The notes below the pieces were generated by a model. It made no database searches and was not told the DNA's origin. It saw only the letters and a program-made list of their open reading frames with translations. Of a stretch of 64,000 nucleotides of DNA, positions 26,040-35,167 are shown piece after piece. Each line of letters starts with the position of its first letter. Within the stretch, counting starts at the first letter, position 1. Position numbers and translations under genes: made by a program. The DNA is from Heliobacterium mobile (lineage in GTDB: Bacteria > Bacillota > Desulfitobacteriia > Heliobacteriales > Heliobacteriaceae), in contig NZ_WNKU01000003.1 in the NCBI RefSeq assembly GCF_009720735.1, positions 1 to 64,000 on the forward strand. Direction: 5' to 3'.

Positions 26040-27230
26040 TTACTCATAACGAAGCGCTTCGATGGGATCAAGTTTGGCCGCTCGGTTGGCCGGGTAGAGG
26101 CTGAAAAAGATGCCGATCAGGCTGGAGACGGTGAAGGCTAGGATCAGTCCCGTCCAAGAAATGGGTGCGTCGATATGGACAGCACGCGCTAGGATCCAGC
26201 TGCCACCGATTCCGACAATAGCGCCAATGGTGCCTCCAAAGAGACAAAGAACTACACCTTCCATCAAAAACTGAACGAGGATGTGTCGCCGCTCGGCCCC
26301 GAGAGCCTTACGCAGGCCGATCTCCCGGGTACGCTCCGTCACCGACACGAGCATGATGTTCATGACGCCGATCCCACCTACCAAAAGTGAAATGGCGGCG
26401 ACTCCCGAGAGAATACCGGCAATGATACTGGTTGCCTGGTTCATCTCCCCCATGGCGTCTTGAATACTGTTGATACGGTAGTGGTCTTGGGTGTGGTGTC
26501 GCCGATTGAGTAGGCTCTTCGCTTTCTCCGTGGCCACTGCAACGACGCTATCATTTTCAGCAGAGGCCTCTATGTAAAAGATACGAGAAAAATCAAAGGC
26601 GTATTGGGCAAAAGAGATGGGCACATAGGCCGTTAAATCTCTTCCTTGCTCTAAGGCAAACTTATCCTCTTGATAGACGCCGATGATTGTAACCGTACGG
26701 GCTTGAAATTTGACAGTCAAGCCGACTACATCGGTATGGCCAAAGAGCTCTTTGGCCAATTCCTTGCTCACGACGACAACCGCCCGCCCACCTACGGCGT
26801 CGGAGTTATTAATAAAACGCCCTTGAATCATCTTGTTATTTTGCCGGATGGAAAAGTAAGACTCGTTGACGCCGGTAATGGTGGCGCGTTTTTTCGCTTT
26901 CTTTCCTTCAAGCATGGCGTCAAACTGAGTTATGGGACTGACATGGGCGATTTCAGGGATCTGTTCTTTCATCGCAACCACGTCTTCCATGGTCATGTCT
27001 TCGATTTCAATTTCTCGCCCATCGTCATCCCATCGAGGATATATCGTAAATGATGTCGAGCCAAACTTTTGAATTTGCTGTTTCAAGTATCCCTGTCCAG
27101 CTTCACTAACAGTAACGACAGTCACCACTGCTGCAATCCCGATAACCAGCCCTAGGATCGTTAAGCTTGAACGGAGTTTGTTGACGCGGATCCCCTGCAA
27201 GGCGACCTTGAAAAGTTCGAGAATGTTCAT
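26040..27230 (-). CDS. MacB-type ABC transporter permease (system 1)
   Basis: Membrane permease of a MacB/mechanotransmission-type exporter, 396 residues with four helices. Helix 1 is at about 20-40, a large extracytoplasmic domain spans 45-270, and three helices lie at 275-385. Family motifs are [46 protein letters not shown] and the C-terminal [15 protein letters not shown]. No fused ATPase is present, as is usual in Bacillota. The start overlaps the end of the ATPase gene by 4 bases. Likely substrates are peptides, lipoproteins or small toxic compounds, and which one is not visible here. Confidence 0.93.
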   Translation of the reverse strand: MNILELFKVALQGIRVNKLRSSLTILGLVIGIAAVVTVVTVSEAGQGYLKQQIQKFGSTSFTIYPRWDDDGREIEIEDMTMEDVVAMKEQIPEIAHVSPITQFDAMLEGKKAKKRATITGVNESYFSIRQNNKMIQGRFINNSDAVGGRAVVVVSKELAKELFGHTDVVGLTVKFQARTVTIIGVYQEDKFALEQGRDLTAYVPISFAQYAFDFSRIFYIEASAENDSVVAVATEKAKSLLNRRHHTQDHYRINSIQDAMGEMNQATSIIAGILSGVAAISLLVGGIGVMNIMLVSVTERTREIGLRKALGAERRHILVQFLMEGVVLCLFGGTIGAIVGIGGSWILARAVHIDAPISWTGLILAFTVSSLIGIFFSLYPANRAAKLDPIEALRYE

Positions 27231-27940
27231 TCCGAATGCCCCCTCTGCAGGGTGATTCGGCCGTCACGGCAGGTGACGACGGTTCGGGCATAAGCCGCAA
27301 TGTCCGGTTCATGGGTGATCATGATAATCGTCGTTCCCTCGTTGTTGAGAGCCTGGAAGATCTCCATGATCTCGATGCTGGTCTTAGAATCGAGGTTGCC
27401 CGTTGGCTCGTCGGCCAATAGGAGCAAGGGCTGGTTTACGAGCGCTCGGGCTATGGCGACCCGTTGTTTCTGTCCGCCCGATAGTTCGTTAGGCTTGTGG
27501 CCCATCCGCTCGACCAATCCGACCCGAGTGAGAGCCGACTCGGCCCTGCGTTGACGTTCTTTTGCGTTAATCCCGGCATAGATCATCGGCAATTCCACAT
27601 TGTTCAAGGCGTCGACGCGAGGCAAGAGTTGGAAGTTTTGAAAGACGAAACCGAGCTTGCTGTTGCGGATACGGGCCAGTTGTCGGTCATCCAGGGTAGC
27701 TACGTCTTGTCCATCAAGCAGGTAGCGGCCAGCCGTGGGGCGGTCAAGGCAACCCAGGATGTTCATGAGTGTCGACTTGCCAGAACCAGAGGGGCCCATG
27801 ATCGCCAGATAATCTCCAGCATAGACATCCAGGCTCACCTCTTTAAGAGCCTCGACGGCGACAGTTCCAGTCTGGTACGTTTTTCCTACCCCTTCCAAGC
27901 GCACGGTCGGTGTGATGAGATTACCTTCCGCCGCCATCAT
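27227..27940 (-). CDS. ABC transporter ATP-binding protein, MacB/LolD type (system 1)
   Basis: ATPase of the same exporter, 237 residues from the ATG at 27940. Walker A is GPSGSGKST, the signature LSGGQKQR and Walker [15 protein letters not shown], with [11 protein letters not shown] typical of the LolD/MacB class. The ATG overlaps the stop of the upstream membrane-fusion gene as ATGA, with GGAGG 5 bases before it. The longer frame to 28033 reads through that gene and is rejected. Confidence 0.94.
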   Translation of the reverse strand: MMAAEGNLITPTVRLEGVGKTYQTGTVAVEALKEVSLDVYAGDYLAIMGPSGSGKSTLMNILGCLDRPTAGRYLLDGQDVATLDDRQLARIRNSKLGFVFQNFQLLPRVDALNNVELPMIYAGINAKERQRRAESALTRVGLVERMGHKPNELSGGQKQRVAIARALVNQPLLLLADEPTGNLDSKTSIEIMEIFQALNNEGTTIIMITHEPDIAAYARTVVTCRDGRITLQRGHSE

Positions 27941-29247
27941 TTCGCCTCCTGGGCAGGCGGGTGGGCACCAGGCGGTAGAATGACGACAGGCGTCCCTTCC
28001 TGCAGTTCCTCCGGGGGATTCAGAACCAACCAATCGCCTGCTTGAATGCCCGATTTCACTTCCACCATCATATCGTTGGCCAAACCGGTAACGACAGGAC
28101 TGACGGCGATTTTACCGTCCCGCACAACGAGAACTTCTTTTCCGGTTCGTGAATCACGGATGGCTTCATGGGGAGCGGTGAGCACATCGGACAACCGGGC
28201 TGCCTGGATACGGATGTCCACATTCGTCCCAGGACGGCCAATTCCACCGGGGTTGTCCACTTCGACGGTAACGGGTACCGTTGTCTTTTCGGTCTGTTCT
28301 TTTTCCTTCGTCACTGCCTGAGGCGCGATGACCGTCACTTTGCCATCCAAATTCTTTTCGCCGAGGGAGGGTCCCGTTATTTGAGCAGCCATACCGATGC
28401 CTATCAAGGGAAGGTCGGCTTCGCTCACGTCCGCTTTAATGTTCAGCCGGTCGGTTCGACCGAGTACAGCGATCTTCGTTTCCGGTGATATGTAATCGCC
28501 AGGGTCGACGGGTACATCCAGTACCATGCCGTCCATGGGCGCTTTGACCGAACATTCTTCTAAGTCACGAGCAGCCGTCTCCCATTCCTGACGCTTTAAT
28601 TGGACCTGAGCCGCTTTCAGTTTCAAGTCTGTACCCAAATCATTTGCTTCAATCGAATCGGCCCGCAACCGATCGTTACGGTATTGCGTGCCGCTTTCTT
28701 CATAAGTATTCTGCGCCTCTTCCAGTTCTTTTTTTGTGGCTGCGCCACTGTCGAAAAGCGCCTGTACACGGTCTAGATTTTTCTTGTTCAATTCCATCTT
28801 TTTACGGCTTTGCTCTGCCGTTTCGCGGGCTTTTTCCAGTTCATAGAGAGCTGTCTGACGGTTTTTTTCCAGGTTAAGCTGCTCCACTTCCAAGTTAATG
28901 CGGGCGTCTGATTCTTTACGGAGCATGTCTTCTTTGTCGATCAGCGCCAACACATCTCCTGTTTTGACCGTCTGCCCAGCCTCTACAAAGACCTTGACCA
29001 GCCGTCCCTTGACACGGGCCGTGATATTTTCTTTGGCATAGGGTTCAATTTTGCCCGAGACAACAACGGAAACCTCAAAATCGCCTGTCGACACTTCCCG
29101 GGCATTGACAGGTGCACCCGATGAAGTTTTCGCTGGCCCGAGTACTCCCCAAGCACCGGCAGCAATGATGAGTGCCAACGCCGCCGCGATCCACTTTTTC
29201 CGTTTCTTAAAGTCCTCTTCCCAGCGAGCTTTTAGTGAATGCAACAA
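27937..29247 (-). CDS. MacA/HlyD-type membrane fusion protein (system 1)
   Basis: Periplasmic-adaptor-type subunit of the exporter, 436 residues. It has an N-terminal membrane anchor (about 18-38), a biotinyl/lipoyl-like half (GKIEPYAKENITARVKGR, VEAGQTVKTGDVLALID), a long coiled-coil hairpin (about 110-225), the second lipoyl half (VKAPMDGMVLDVPVDPGDYI) and a C-terminal beta-barrel region. First gene of the three-gene operon, with coupled overlaps to the next gene. In a single-membrane cell such adaptors help extracellular handover of substrate. Confidence 0.93.
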   Translation of the reverse strand: MLHSLKARWEEDFKKRKKWIAAALALIIAAGAWGVLGPAKTSSGAPVNAREVSTGDFEVSVVVSGKIEPYAKENITARVKGRLVKVFVEAGQTVKTGDVLALIDKEDMLRKESDARINLEVEQLNLEKNRQTALYELEKARETAEQSRKKMELNKKNLDRVQALFDSGAATKKELEEAQNTYEESGTQYRNDRLRADSIEANDLGTDLKLKAAQVQLKRQEWETAARDLEECSVKAPMDGMVLDVPVDPGDYISPETKIAVLGRTDRLNIKADVSEADLPLIGIGMAAQITGPSLGEKNLDGKVTVIAPQAVTKEKEQTEKTTVPVTVEVDNPGGIGRPGTNVDIRIQAARLSDVLTAPHEAIRDSRTGKEVLVVRDGKIAVSPVVTGLANDMMVEVKSGIQAGDWLVLNPPEELQEGTPVVILPPGAHPPAQEAK

Positions 29248-29491
29248 GTATTAAATTCCTCTCTCCATAAATTACTGATGTTACCGATCCGTTCAAGATG
29301 CCTTCTAAGCTAAACGATAAATCTACAAGTCGGACGGTATGTCGAAAGTCCTCGATTGGATTCTATACCTGCACTTATGTATAAGATATCCAAGGTTCAC
29401 AGTCGCCTCTTTTTAATAATTATACTATTTCGCTAATTTAAGTTGGGAAAATTTTTTCGACAGATTTCGATACTCAAGATGCCTTACGAAA
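29248..29491. other. Upstream region of exporter system 1
   Basis: About 240 AT-rich bases. They should contain the promoter of the exporter operon. No clear operator, RNA or coding sequence is seen. Confidence 0.4.
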
Positions 29492-29541
29492 AATAAGCCG
29501 TAAACCTCCATGTCCAACGGAGCAAGGAGGTCACGGCTTAT
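29492..29541 (-). terminator. Terminator-like hairpin
   Basis: AAATAAGCCGT and ACGGCTTATC pair, with an inner ACCTCC / GGAGGT pair and a loop between. T-residues follow on the minus strand. It ends transcription from the small membrane-protein genes to its right. Confidence 0.55.
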
Positions 29542-29696
29542 CTACGTCGGTTAGGGTTCCTGCAGGCACAAATGGCTGACTTGTTACTCCATCCATCTTT
29601 GGTAAAGCCTGATTCGGATATGTAAGAATTCTCATTTGAATTGCTATTCGTCGGGTTACTCCAGGTTCCTTTCCGTCCAAATTCTTTTTAAAAATA

Positions 29697-29731
29697 AAGT
29701 ACCCATATTTCGAGCTAAAATATGGGTACTT
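29697..29731. terminator. AT-rich perfect inverted repeat
   Basis: A perfect 14-bp inverted repeat AAGTACCCATATTT / AAATATGGGTACTT around a 7-nt centre. It lies 100 bases downstream of the 77-residue membrane protein gene, so it may be its terminator. It could also be a protein-binding palindrome. It interrupts an open frame at 29531-29788, which argues that this frame is not coding. Confidence 0.4.
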
Positions 29732-29830
29732 CGATGTTTGATATTTATCCGAGCCTTCGTCTCTATGAGAATTACGATCAAGGTCCAAAAAACACCGAAT
29801 GGGCCAATGGGTATGATTTGTTCATCTCCC

Positions 29831-30064
29831 TTAGTCCTCCGGCCTTGCGAGTGCCGAATGATTCATAAGCCAATAAATAACCATCCCGAAAATGGGGAGT
29901 ACAAAGGATATACTAGCCCACAAAAATGGCGAGATATTTAAGGCGGAATACCTTAGCTTTTTTGTATCTTTATAGACCGCGCTGCATACCGAAATATGAG
30001 TAACCAAAAGGAAGGTATAGAATAGCGGTAAAATGATTACCGGCAGGAAAACTAACTCCGACAT
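29831..30064 (-). CDS. Small two-helix membrane protein, PLDc_N-like
   Basis: A 77-residue protein with two membrane helices (about 4-26 and 46-68). FVLPIFGMVIYWLMNHS at the C-terminal helix recalls the phospholipase-D-nuclease N-terminal (PLDc_N) membrane module, often found as a free-standing small protein. GAAAGGAAG lies before the ATG. Function unknown. Confidence 0.6.
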   Translation of the reverse strand: MSELVFLPVIILPLFYTFLLVTHISVCSAVYKDTKKLRYSALNISPFLWASISFVLPIFGMVIYWLMNHSALARPED

Positions 30065-30180
30065 TTTAGCTCTTCCTTTCGTTTCTTACTTGGATATACC
30101 CGAGGGCATTTACATATATCTAGATTTATTGTAACATCCTGGACAATGGTAAGCAATCGGAAATCTAGTGTCGATATATA

Positions 30181-30336
30181 TCAATCTTCCTCCCAAAAAT
30201 AACGAAAGAACAATAAGAACGAGAAAAAAAACACTGAAAGGTCTTTCATAGAGTCACTGAAAAAGACACAGCACAGATCTTGAAAACCTAAGAATCCTAA
30301 AAAACCCAGGTAACCAAGCTTCGATTTATCTTTCAT
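30181..30336 (-). CDS. 51-residue hydrophobic protein
   Basis: A short basic start is followed by GYLGFLGFLGF, a pattern seen at the N-terminus of DUF3796-type membrane proteins, then a Phe-rich helix (VFFFSFLLFFRYFW). GGAG lies about 10 bases before the ATG. A run of eight identical bases in the codons near the middle makes the frame sensitive to error. It may be a short or truncated member of that family. Confidence 0.5.
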   Translation of the reverse strand: MKDKSKLGYLGFLGFLGFQDLCCVFFSDSMKDLSVFFFSFLLFFRYFWEED

Positions 30337-30493
30337 CGCCCTATCAACTCCACTGAATCCTCTCTCTTTTTATCATAAAAAGGATGCGAGTGGTTCGTTA
30401 CACTTAGACTGTCGATTACCTATTAATTACCGTCGACGTAAAAGCAATAACCCGTCACATTGGCTCCTAACAACGAGCGAAACCCGGTGAAAA

Positions 30494-30559
30494 AACGCCC
30501 CCCTAACGGGCGGCGTTTATCAAGAAAGGCAATCCGTTTCGCAACGGATTGCCTTTCTT
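30494..30559 (-). terminator. Two tandem terminator hairpins after the repeat protein gene
   Basis: A 17-bp perfect stem (AAGAAAGGCAATCCGTT with its complement, 30522-30559) begins two bases past the stop of the repeat-protein gene. A second GC-rich hairpin (30494-30517) follows it and has T6 on the minus strand. The remaining bases to 30337 show no gene. Confidence 0.8.
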
Positions 30560-30560
30560 T

Positions 30561-31823
30561 TTAGACCATGAGATTTTGGAGTGAATTTTGATACTCGTAA
30601 GAACCATTCGTATATGCTTTCATATAGGAATCAAAGAGTTGCTTGACCATACCCGATAAGTACTGACTATCATCCTGGTCGCTCGTAGAGGATGTCGTGG
30701 AAGATGTGCTGTTTGAATTTGAGGCAGGTTCAAGCCCACCCATGGGTGGTGGTGGCGGACGATGGCCTCGGGCTTCCTTCATTTCCGACATCATCGTTTT
30801 TAAATCATCTTCGGTAGCCGTACCCTTTTTGACTTTTTCAATAAATGACTTCAGATCTGTATCAAAGGAATTTTTGGAGGATGATGTGTCCGAAGTACTC
30901 GATGTACCGGTCACGCTGGATGAGCTAGATGTACTTGATGTATTATACGTAGCATCTTCGGCTAGTTTCGCGAGGGTGTCAGCGAGGTCATCTGCCGTGG
31001 CCGTACCATTCTGCATCTTTTTTAGCAGACTGACGATGTCGGAATCAGTATCGTCGCTTTCGGAATCGTTACTGCCGGATTTATCGCCCGATGGAGGCGG
31101 CGGCGGTGGAGGTCCCATAGGACGCATCCCTTGGTGCCCTTGAGCACCTTCATTCTTCATCGCATCCATGGCGCTTTTCATATCCGATTCCGTAGCGGTG
31201 CCGTCTTTGAGCTTGTCAAAGAAGGATTTTATGGGTTCGGTGCTGCTGGCTGAGGTCGTTGACGTTGAACTGGACGTGGAATCGGACGTGGCATTGGTGA
31301 AAGTCGACATGGCATTCGTCAAGTCTTCCGCCGTCGCGGTTCCATCGCGCATTTTGTCCAAGAGGCTCTTTAGTGTTGAGTCTGCCCCATTTTCAGCTTG
31401 GCTGGCAGAACCCGTGAGATTGAAGGGCAGTGAAGTCATGCCCCCGTTCATCATGGACTGATGGAAACCAAGGCTAGCCCGTTCCTTCATTTTGGACATG
31501 ATGTCTTGCATGTCCTCTGCGGTTGCCGAGCCATTTTTTAGTTTATCGATAAAACTTCCAATGTCATCGGTACCGGACGTGCTTTGGGTCGTTGATGCAG
31601 TGTCCTCTGTCGACTTTGCCTGTAACGTGGACATAATGTTTGTCAGATCGTCATCTGTGGCTGTGCCGTCGCGCATTTTATCCAAGAAGTTTTTGATGTC
31701 GGGATCCAAATTCGGTTTTTTACCGGACGTATGTTCCCCGCTCATTGCAACTTGGTTGTTACGGCTATAATTCATTTGACCGATGGAGTAACTGCTGTAA
31801 TTACTCAATGATGAGATATTCAT
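30561..31823 (-). CDS. Six-repeat low-complexity protein of unknown function
   Basis: A 420-residue protein with six copies of a helical unit of about 27 residues, at 42-68, 87-114, 150-175, 197-223, 262-288 and 323-349. The consensus is roughly a hydrophobic-SF(L/I)DK(M/L)(K/R)-(D/N)GTAT-x-(D/E)D(L/M)-x4-M-x2-(M/L). The units are joined by Ser/Thr-rich linkers and two proline runs followed or preceded by Met/Gly. The N-terminus is Ser/Tyr/Asn-rich with no signal peptide, and a separate helical cap closes the C-terminus (QYLSGMVKQLFDSYMKAY). Negatively charged residues in DGTATxxD could bind a divalent ion, but it is not an EF-hand. The gene has its own terminators and lies downstream of the rubrerythrin. 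Function unknown. A surface or exported structural role is a guess. Confidence 0.75.
   Translation of the reverse strand: MNISSLSNYSSYSIGQMNYSRNNQVAMSGEHTSGKKPNLDPDIKNFLDKMRDGTATDDDLTNIMSTLQAKSTEDTASTTQSTSGTDDIGSFIDKLKNGSATAEDMQDIMSKMKERASLGFHQSMMNGGMTSLPFNLTGSASQAENGADSTLKSLLDKMRDGTATAEDLTNAMSTFTNATSDSTSSSTSTTSASSTEPIKSFFDKLKDGTATESDMKSAMDAMKNEGAQGHQGMRPMGPPPPPPPSGDKSGSNDSESDDTDSDIVSLLKKMQNGTATADDLADTLAKLAEDATYNTSSTSSSSSVTGTSSTSDTSSSKNSFDTDLKSFIEKVKKGTATEDDLKTMMSEMKEARGHRPPPPPMGGLEPASNSNSTSSTTSSTSDQDDSQYLSGMVKQLFDSYMKAYTNGSYEYQNSLQNLMV
30777..31700 (-). repeat. Six in-frame coding repeats (about 80 bases each)
   Basis: The DNA encodes six copies of the DGTAT-type helical unit. The most alike are units 1, 3 and 4. 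The intervening Ser/Thr linkers differ in length from about 15 to 40 codons, so this is not a simple tandem array. Confidence 0.75.
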
Positions 31824-31931
31824 CGTACGCCCCCCTTTAGATTAAATATTTCCCGTTTACTTGTAAGTATAGGGTAGTAATGTGTCCTTCTTGTGAACTT
31901 CCCGTGAACACTTTTACACATTTAGATAAAT

Positions 31932-31978
31932 AGAAAACACCCGGAACGCGGTCCAATCCGCTGTTCCGGGTGTTTTCT
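31932..31978. terminator. Strong bidirectional terminator after rubrerythrin
   Basis: A perfect 16-bp stem AGAAAACACCCGGAAC / GTTCCGGGTGTTTTCT with a 15-nt loop, 38 bases past the rubrerythrin stop. The A/T-rich stem base supplies a T-tract in both directions. Confidence 0.8.
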
Positions 31979-32015
31979 ATTCACCGTATAGGTGCCTTAT
32001 TTGTTCAGATTATGT

Positions 32016-32564
32016 TTACTTTTGGAAGAAACGATCCAGCAATCCTTTGAAGGCAGCACCGTGCCGCGCTTCATCTTTGCACATTTCATGGACGGTGTCA
32101 TGAATGGCGTCGAGACCGAGCTCTTTCGCCCGCTTGGCCAGGGCCAGTTTACCTTCGCAAGCGCCGTATTCGGCTTCGACACGGAGTTCCAGATTCTTCT
32201 TGGTGGAGGGGTAAACGACTTCACCGAGAAGTTCGGCAAACTTGGCAGCGTGTTCCGCTTCTTCGATGGCGATCCGCTTGTAGGCTTCAGCAACTTCCGG
32301 GAATCCTTCGCGATCGGCTTGACGGCTCATGGCCAGGTACATACCGACTTCGGTGCACTCGCCGATAAAGTTCGCTTTCAGGCCTTCAATGACTTGAGCG
32401 TCAACACCGGCGGCTACACCGATACGATGTTCATCGGCCCACTTCAGCACACCGGCAACTTTCTCTTCAAACTTCGAAGCAGGAGCTTTACATTGAGGAC
32501 AAAATTCAGGAGCGCTGTCTCCTTCATGAACATACCCACAGATTACACAAGCAAACTTTTTCAT
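32016..32564 (-). CDS. Reverse rubrerythrin (rubredoxin domain first), peroxide-scavenging
   Basis: A 182-residue non-heme iron protein that in anaerobic clostridia reduces hydrogen peroxide, and indirectly oxygen, using NAD(P)H-derived electrons. The N-terminal rubredoxin domain has CVICG and CPQCKAP (two Cys pairs). The ferritin-like diiron domain (about 45-180) carries EXXH-type ligands in [11 protein letters not shown], the early Glu in [10 protein letters not shown] and [10 protein letters not shown]. The domain order is opposite to classical rubrerythrin. The ATG at 32564 is chosen because GAGGAGG precedes it. Its strong promoter overlaps Fur/PerR-like boxes, consistent with peroxide or iron control. 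Confidence 0.93.
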   Translation of the reverse strand: MKKFACVICGYVHEGDSAPEFCPQCKAPASKFEEKVAGVLKWADEHRIGVAAGVDAQVIEGLKANFIGECTEVGMYLAMSRQADREGFPEVAEAYKRIAIEEAEHAAKFAELLGEVVYPSTKKNLELRVEAEYGACEGKLALAKRAKELGLDAIHDTVHEMCKDEARHGAAFKGLLDRFFQK

Positions 32565-32688
32565 TAAAATGTTCCTCCTCATTTTTCGCTTTATTCTGAT
32601 TCCACCATAAGAATACCTGATTATACCGTTTGGAGACAGAGGAAATAATTTCTCGCTAGGGAGTTAGAAGTGGATTTATTGTGTCTTT

Positions 32689-32717
32689 ACTATAACCTAA
32701 AAAGATCTCATTGTCAA
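32689..32717 (-). promoter_or_regulatory. Consensus sigma-A promoter for rubrerythrin
   Basis: On the minus strand TTGACA is followed after exactly 17 bases by TATAGT, about 125 bases upstream of the start codon. The -35 element overlaps a Fur/PerR-like box. Confidence 0.75.
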
Positions 32718-32748
32718 TAATAATTATCGTTATTGAGAATTATTTTCG
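32715..32748. promoter_or_regulatory. Two tandem Fur/PerR-like operator boxes
   Basis: CAATAATAATTATCG (32715-32729) and TGAGAATTATTTTCG (32734-32748) each match the 7-1-7 Fur-family consensus TGATAATnATTATCA at 11 of 14 positions by hand count. The first overlaps the -35 element of the rubrerythrin promoter, so a bound repressor would block it. Whether Fur or PerR acts cannot be told from the box. Confidence 0.6.
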
Positions 32749-32774
32749 CAAGTCGATCATTATTGCCTTTTGAG

Positions 32775-34463
32775 CTACTGGCCCATGAACGGTTTTTCTT
32801 CATCGTCGACTCCGTTGCCGCAAACCTTGGTATCGACAGCCCGATTCAGATCGAACCAGAAGACCACACCGCCCGGTACGTTTTCTACGCCGTACTTGTT
32901 ATGGTGAAGCCGTTGAATCGCTGAGACGATCGATAAGCCGAGTCCAGTTCCGCCTAAGGCTCGGGTTCTCGCCTTGTCGATCTTATAGAAACTGGTCCAA
33001 ATCTTTTCGAGTTCACTTTCCGGAATCTGTTTGCCCGTATTGAACAGGGATACCCGTATTTTCTCGTCGACGGGCACCAATTTCACCTGCAGCACTTTGG
33101 GCGATTCGATATGGCGAATGGCATTCGTTAAATAATTAGAGAGCACTTGTTCGGACCGAGTGAGGTCTGCCTCCACATAGAGCTCCGGCTCGGTCTCAAG
33201 TCGCCACTGAATCTGCTGTTCTCGAAAAAGAGGTGCGTATTTCTCCATCATTCTTGCAGCCCAGGCTCCGGCGTCGAACCGAGTGATGTCGAGGCGCATT
33301 TGGCCCGATTCAATCTGCGATAAGTCTAGCAATTCCTTGACGAGTTTGTCCATCTTGTGAGACTCGTCCATGATCACATCGCAGTAGAACTGTTTGCTCT
33401 CTTCATCTTCAATGACATTCACCTTTAACCCTTCGGCATAACCTTGGATGAGGGCAAGAGGTGTTTTTAATTCGTGGGACACGTTCGATACAAATTCCCG
33501 GCGCATCTCGTCGATTTTCCGTTCCCGCTCGATATCGCTTTCAAGTTGTTTATTCTTCTCTTGGAGTTCCGAAATGGATGCGCTCAATTGATCCGACAAA
33601 GAGTTGATGCTTTGCGCAAGCTGCCCTAGTTCATCATCGCCATGAGAGGCTACTTTTTGCTGAAAGTCTAAGCGAGCCATTCCTTTGGCGATCTCGTTCA
33701 TTTCTAGGAGCGGCTTCGTGATTCGACCGGCAAAAAAATAGAGAAACAGGTTGCCTATGAGCAGAGTGATGATCCCTGTATAGACGAAAAAACGATTCGC
33801 TACAGCGGCGCTTTCTTCGATCGCCGTCAAAGGGGTGCCAAGGAATAAATAGTCACCGTTGGGCAGCCTCTTGATGTAGTTTAAGAACTGTACGTTCAAC
33901 CGAGCATCATACTGTTCTATGATCACTGCCTTTTCGTCATTCAATAAACTTTGATAGGTTTCTACAGCTTGGATTAACAGTTGCAGTCGCTTGTCCCGAG
34001 GTGGTGACGTCGGCGATTCTCTATTGGATCTTTCAGGCGGTAAATCCATCTCGTTGGGCGGTACCGCTGGGGGGGCATCAGCGAGAGTTTTTATATGTGT
34101 TGCTGGTCTGTTCATGGATGTCGGTGGTTGATCATTAAAGGGCTTTGGCAGGATTTCTTCCTTGAATGGATTTCCAGGACCGAATTGAGGGAGAGAGATA
34201 TATTTTATCGTCTGGTTCTCATCGGTAATGATGATTTGAACTCCATTGGTCCGTTCCAGCCGTTCTAAGTCCGTCCATGCATCGGTAATACTGTTAGAAA
34301 CGAGGCGGGTTACTTCATTGCCTATGTCGTAGAGGCTGCTTTTCTTTTGATAGACGTAATACTTTCCGAGGCTGGTGGAGACCAGAAACCAGGAAAAGAA
34401 TACGAAGAAAAGAATCAGCAGACTCATCGAGACAAATAGTTTTAGTTTTAATGAGTCTCTCAT
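32775..34463 (-). CDS. Sensor histidine kinase (two-component system)
   Basis: A 562-residue membrane kinase. TM1 is at about 10-30 and TM2 at about 225-247. The extracytoplasmic sensor between them has a proline-rich insert (about 95-155). HAMP follows at about 248-300. The phosphoacceptor region is FVSNVSHELKTPLA with His330. The ATP-binding domain has the N-box SNYLTNAIRH and G2 box GTGLGLSIV. The start overlaps the response-regulator stop (ATGA), so the pair is coupled. The downstream location behind exporter system 2 suggests it may sense an envelope or antimicrobial signal and control that exporter. Confidence 0.95.
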   Translation of the reverse strand: MRDSLKLKLFVSMSLLILFFVFFSWFLVSTSLGKYYVYQKKSSLYDIGNEVTRLVSNSITDAWTDLERLERTNGVQIIITDENQTIKYISLPQFGPGNPFKEEILPKPFNDQPPTSMNRPATHIKTLADAPPAVPPNEMDLPPERSNRESPTSPPRDKRLQLLIQAVETYQSLLNDEKAVIIEQYDARLNVQFLNYIKRLPNGDYLFLGTPLTAIEESAAVANRFFVYTGIITLLIGNLFLYFFAGRITKPLLEMNEIAKGMARLDFQQKVASHGDDELGQLAQSINSLSDQLSASISELQEKNKQLESDIERERKIDEMRREFVSNVSHELKTPLALIQGYAEGLKVNVIEDEESKQFYCDVIMDESHKMDKLVKELLDLSQIESGQMRLDITRFDAGAWAARMMEKYAPLFREQQIQWRLETEPELYVEADLTRSEQVLSNYLTNAIRHIESPKVLQVKLVPVDEKIRVSLFNTGKQIPESELEKIWTSFYKIDKARTRALGGTGLGLSIVSAIQRLHHNKYGVENVPGGVVFWFDLNRAVDTKVCGNGVDDEEKPFMGQ

Positions 34464-35134
34464 GGGGAGACCTCAAAACGATAGCCTAACCCCCGGACTG
34501 TTTGGATATGGCTGTTCCCTTCGCCCAGCTTGAGGCGCAGTTTTTTGATGTGCGTATCAACCGTTCGCACATCTCCGAAATAGTCGAAATTCCAAACGGC
34601 ATTCAAGATTTGTTCCCGGCTTAAGGCCTTGCCCGGGTGATCCGATAGGTATAACAAAAGCTCATACTCTTTCTGGGTTAATTCAATCCGCTTTCCTTCT
34701 ACGGAGACAAAGCGGCCATCAGTGTCGATGGTCAATGTACCATAGGTTCGAAGGGCATTGGGCTCACTTTCGCTCCTCCGGAATAAAGCTTGTACCCGAG
34801 CCACGAGAATTCGTGGACTGAAGGGTTTTGTGATATATTCATCGGCACCCAAGTCGAATCCAAACAATTCGTCCACTTCTTCGGTTTTTGCCGTCAGCAT
34901 GATGATGGGAATCTGCGAACGCTTGCGGATTTCTCGGCACACGGTCCATCCGTCATAGCCGGGCATCATGACGTCTAATACGACGAGGTCGACTTTGTGT
35001 TGATAAAAATTGTCCAAAGCCGCCTTGCCGTCGTCCGCCTCTATCACCAGAAAACCTTCTTTGCGCAGAAAGTCCCCTACCAGCTTGCGCATCCGCGGTT
35101 CGTCATCAGCGATCAGAATGCTTTTTTGTGTCAT
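34460..35134 (-). CDS. OmpR/PhoB-family response regulator
   Basis: Transcription factor of 224 residues paired with the downstream kinase. The receiver domain carries acidic residues DDE (10-12), the phosphorylation site Asp54 (VVLDVMMPG) and the conserved Lys in TKPFSP. The C-terminal winged helix ends DTHIKKLRLKL and VRGLGYRFE. The ATG at 35134 is supported by GAGGAG and by starting MTQKSILIADDEP. A hairpin at 35168-35200 occupies the leader. Confidence 0.95.
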   Translation of the reverse strand: MTQKSILIADDEPRMRKLVGDFLRKEGFLVIEADDGKAALDNFYQHKVDLVVLDVMMPGYDGWTVCREIRKRSQIPIIMLTAKTEEVDELFGFDLGADEYITKPFSPRILVARVQALFRRSESEPNALRTYGTLTIDTDGRFVSVEGKRIELTQKEYELLLYLSDHPGKALSREQILNAVWNFDYFGDVRTVDTHIKKLRLKLGEGNSHIQTVRGLGYRFEVSP

Positions 35135-35167
35135 TGGCCTACTCCTCATCGACAAAGTACATAGAGG

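Noticed and set aside
29531-29788. 85-codon minus-strand frame
   Set aside because: It spans a perfect 14-bp inverted repeat and ends inside a terminator hairpin. No ribosome site and no recognisable composition.
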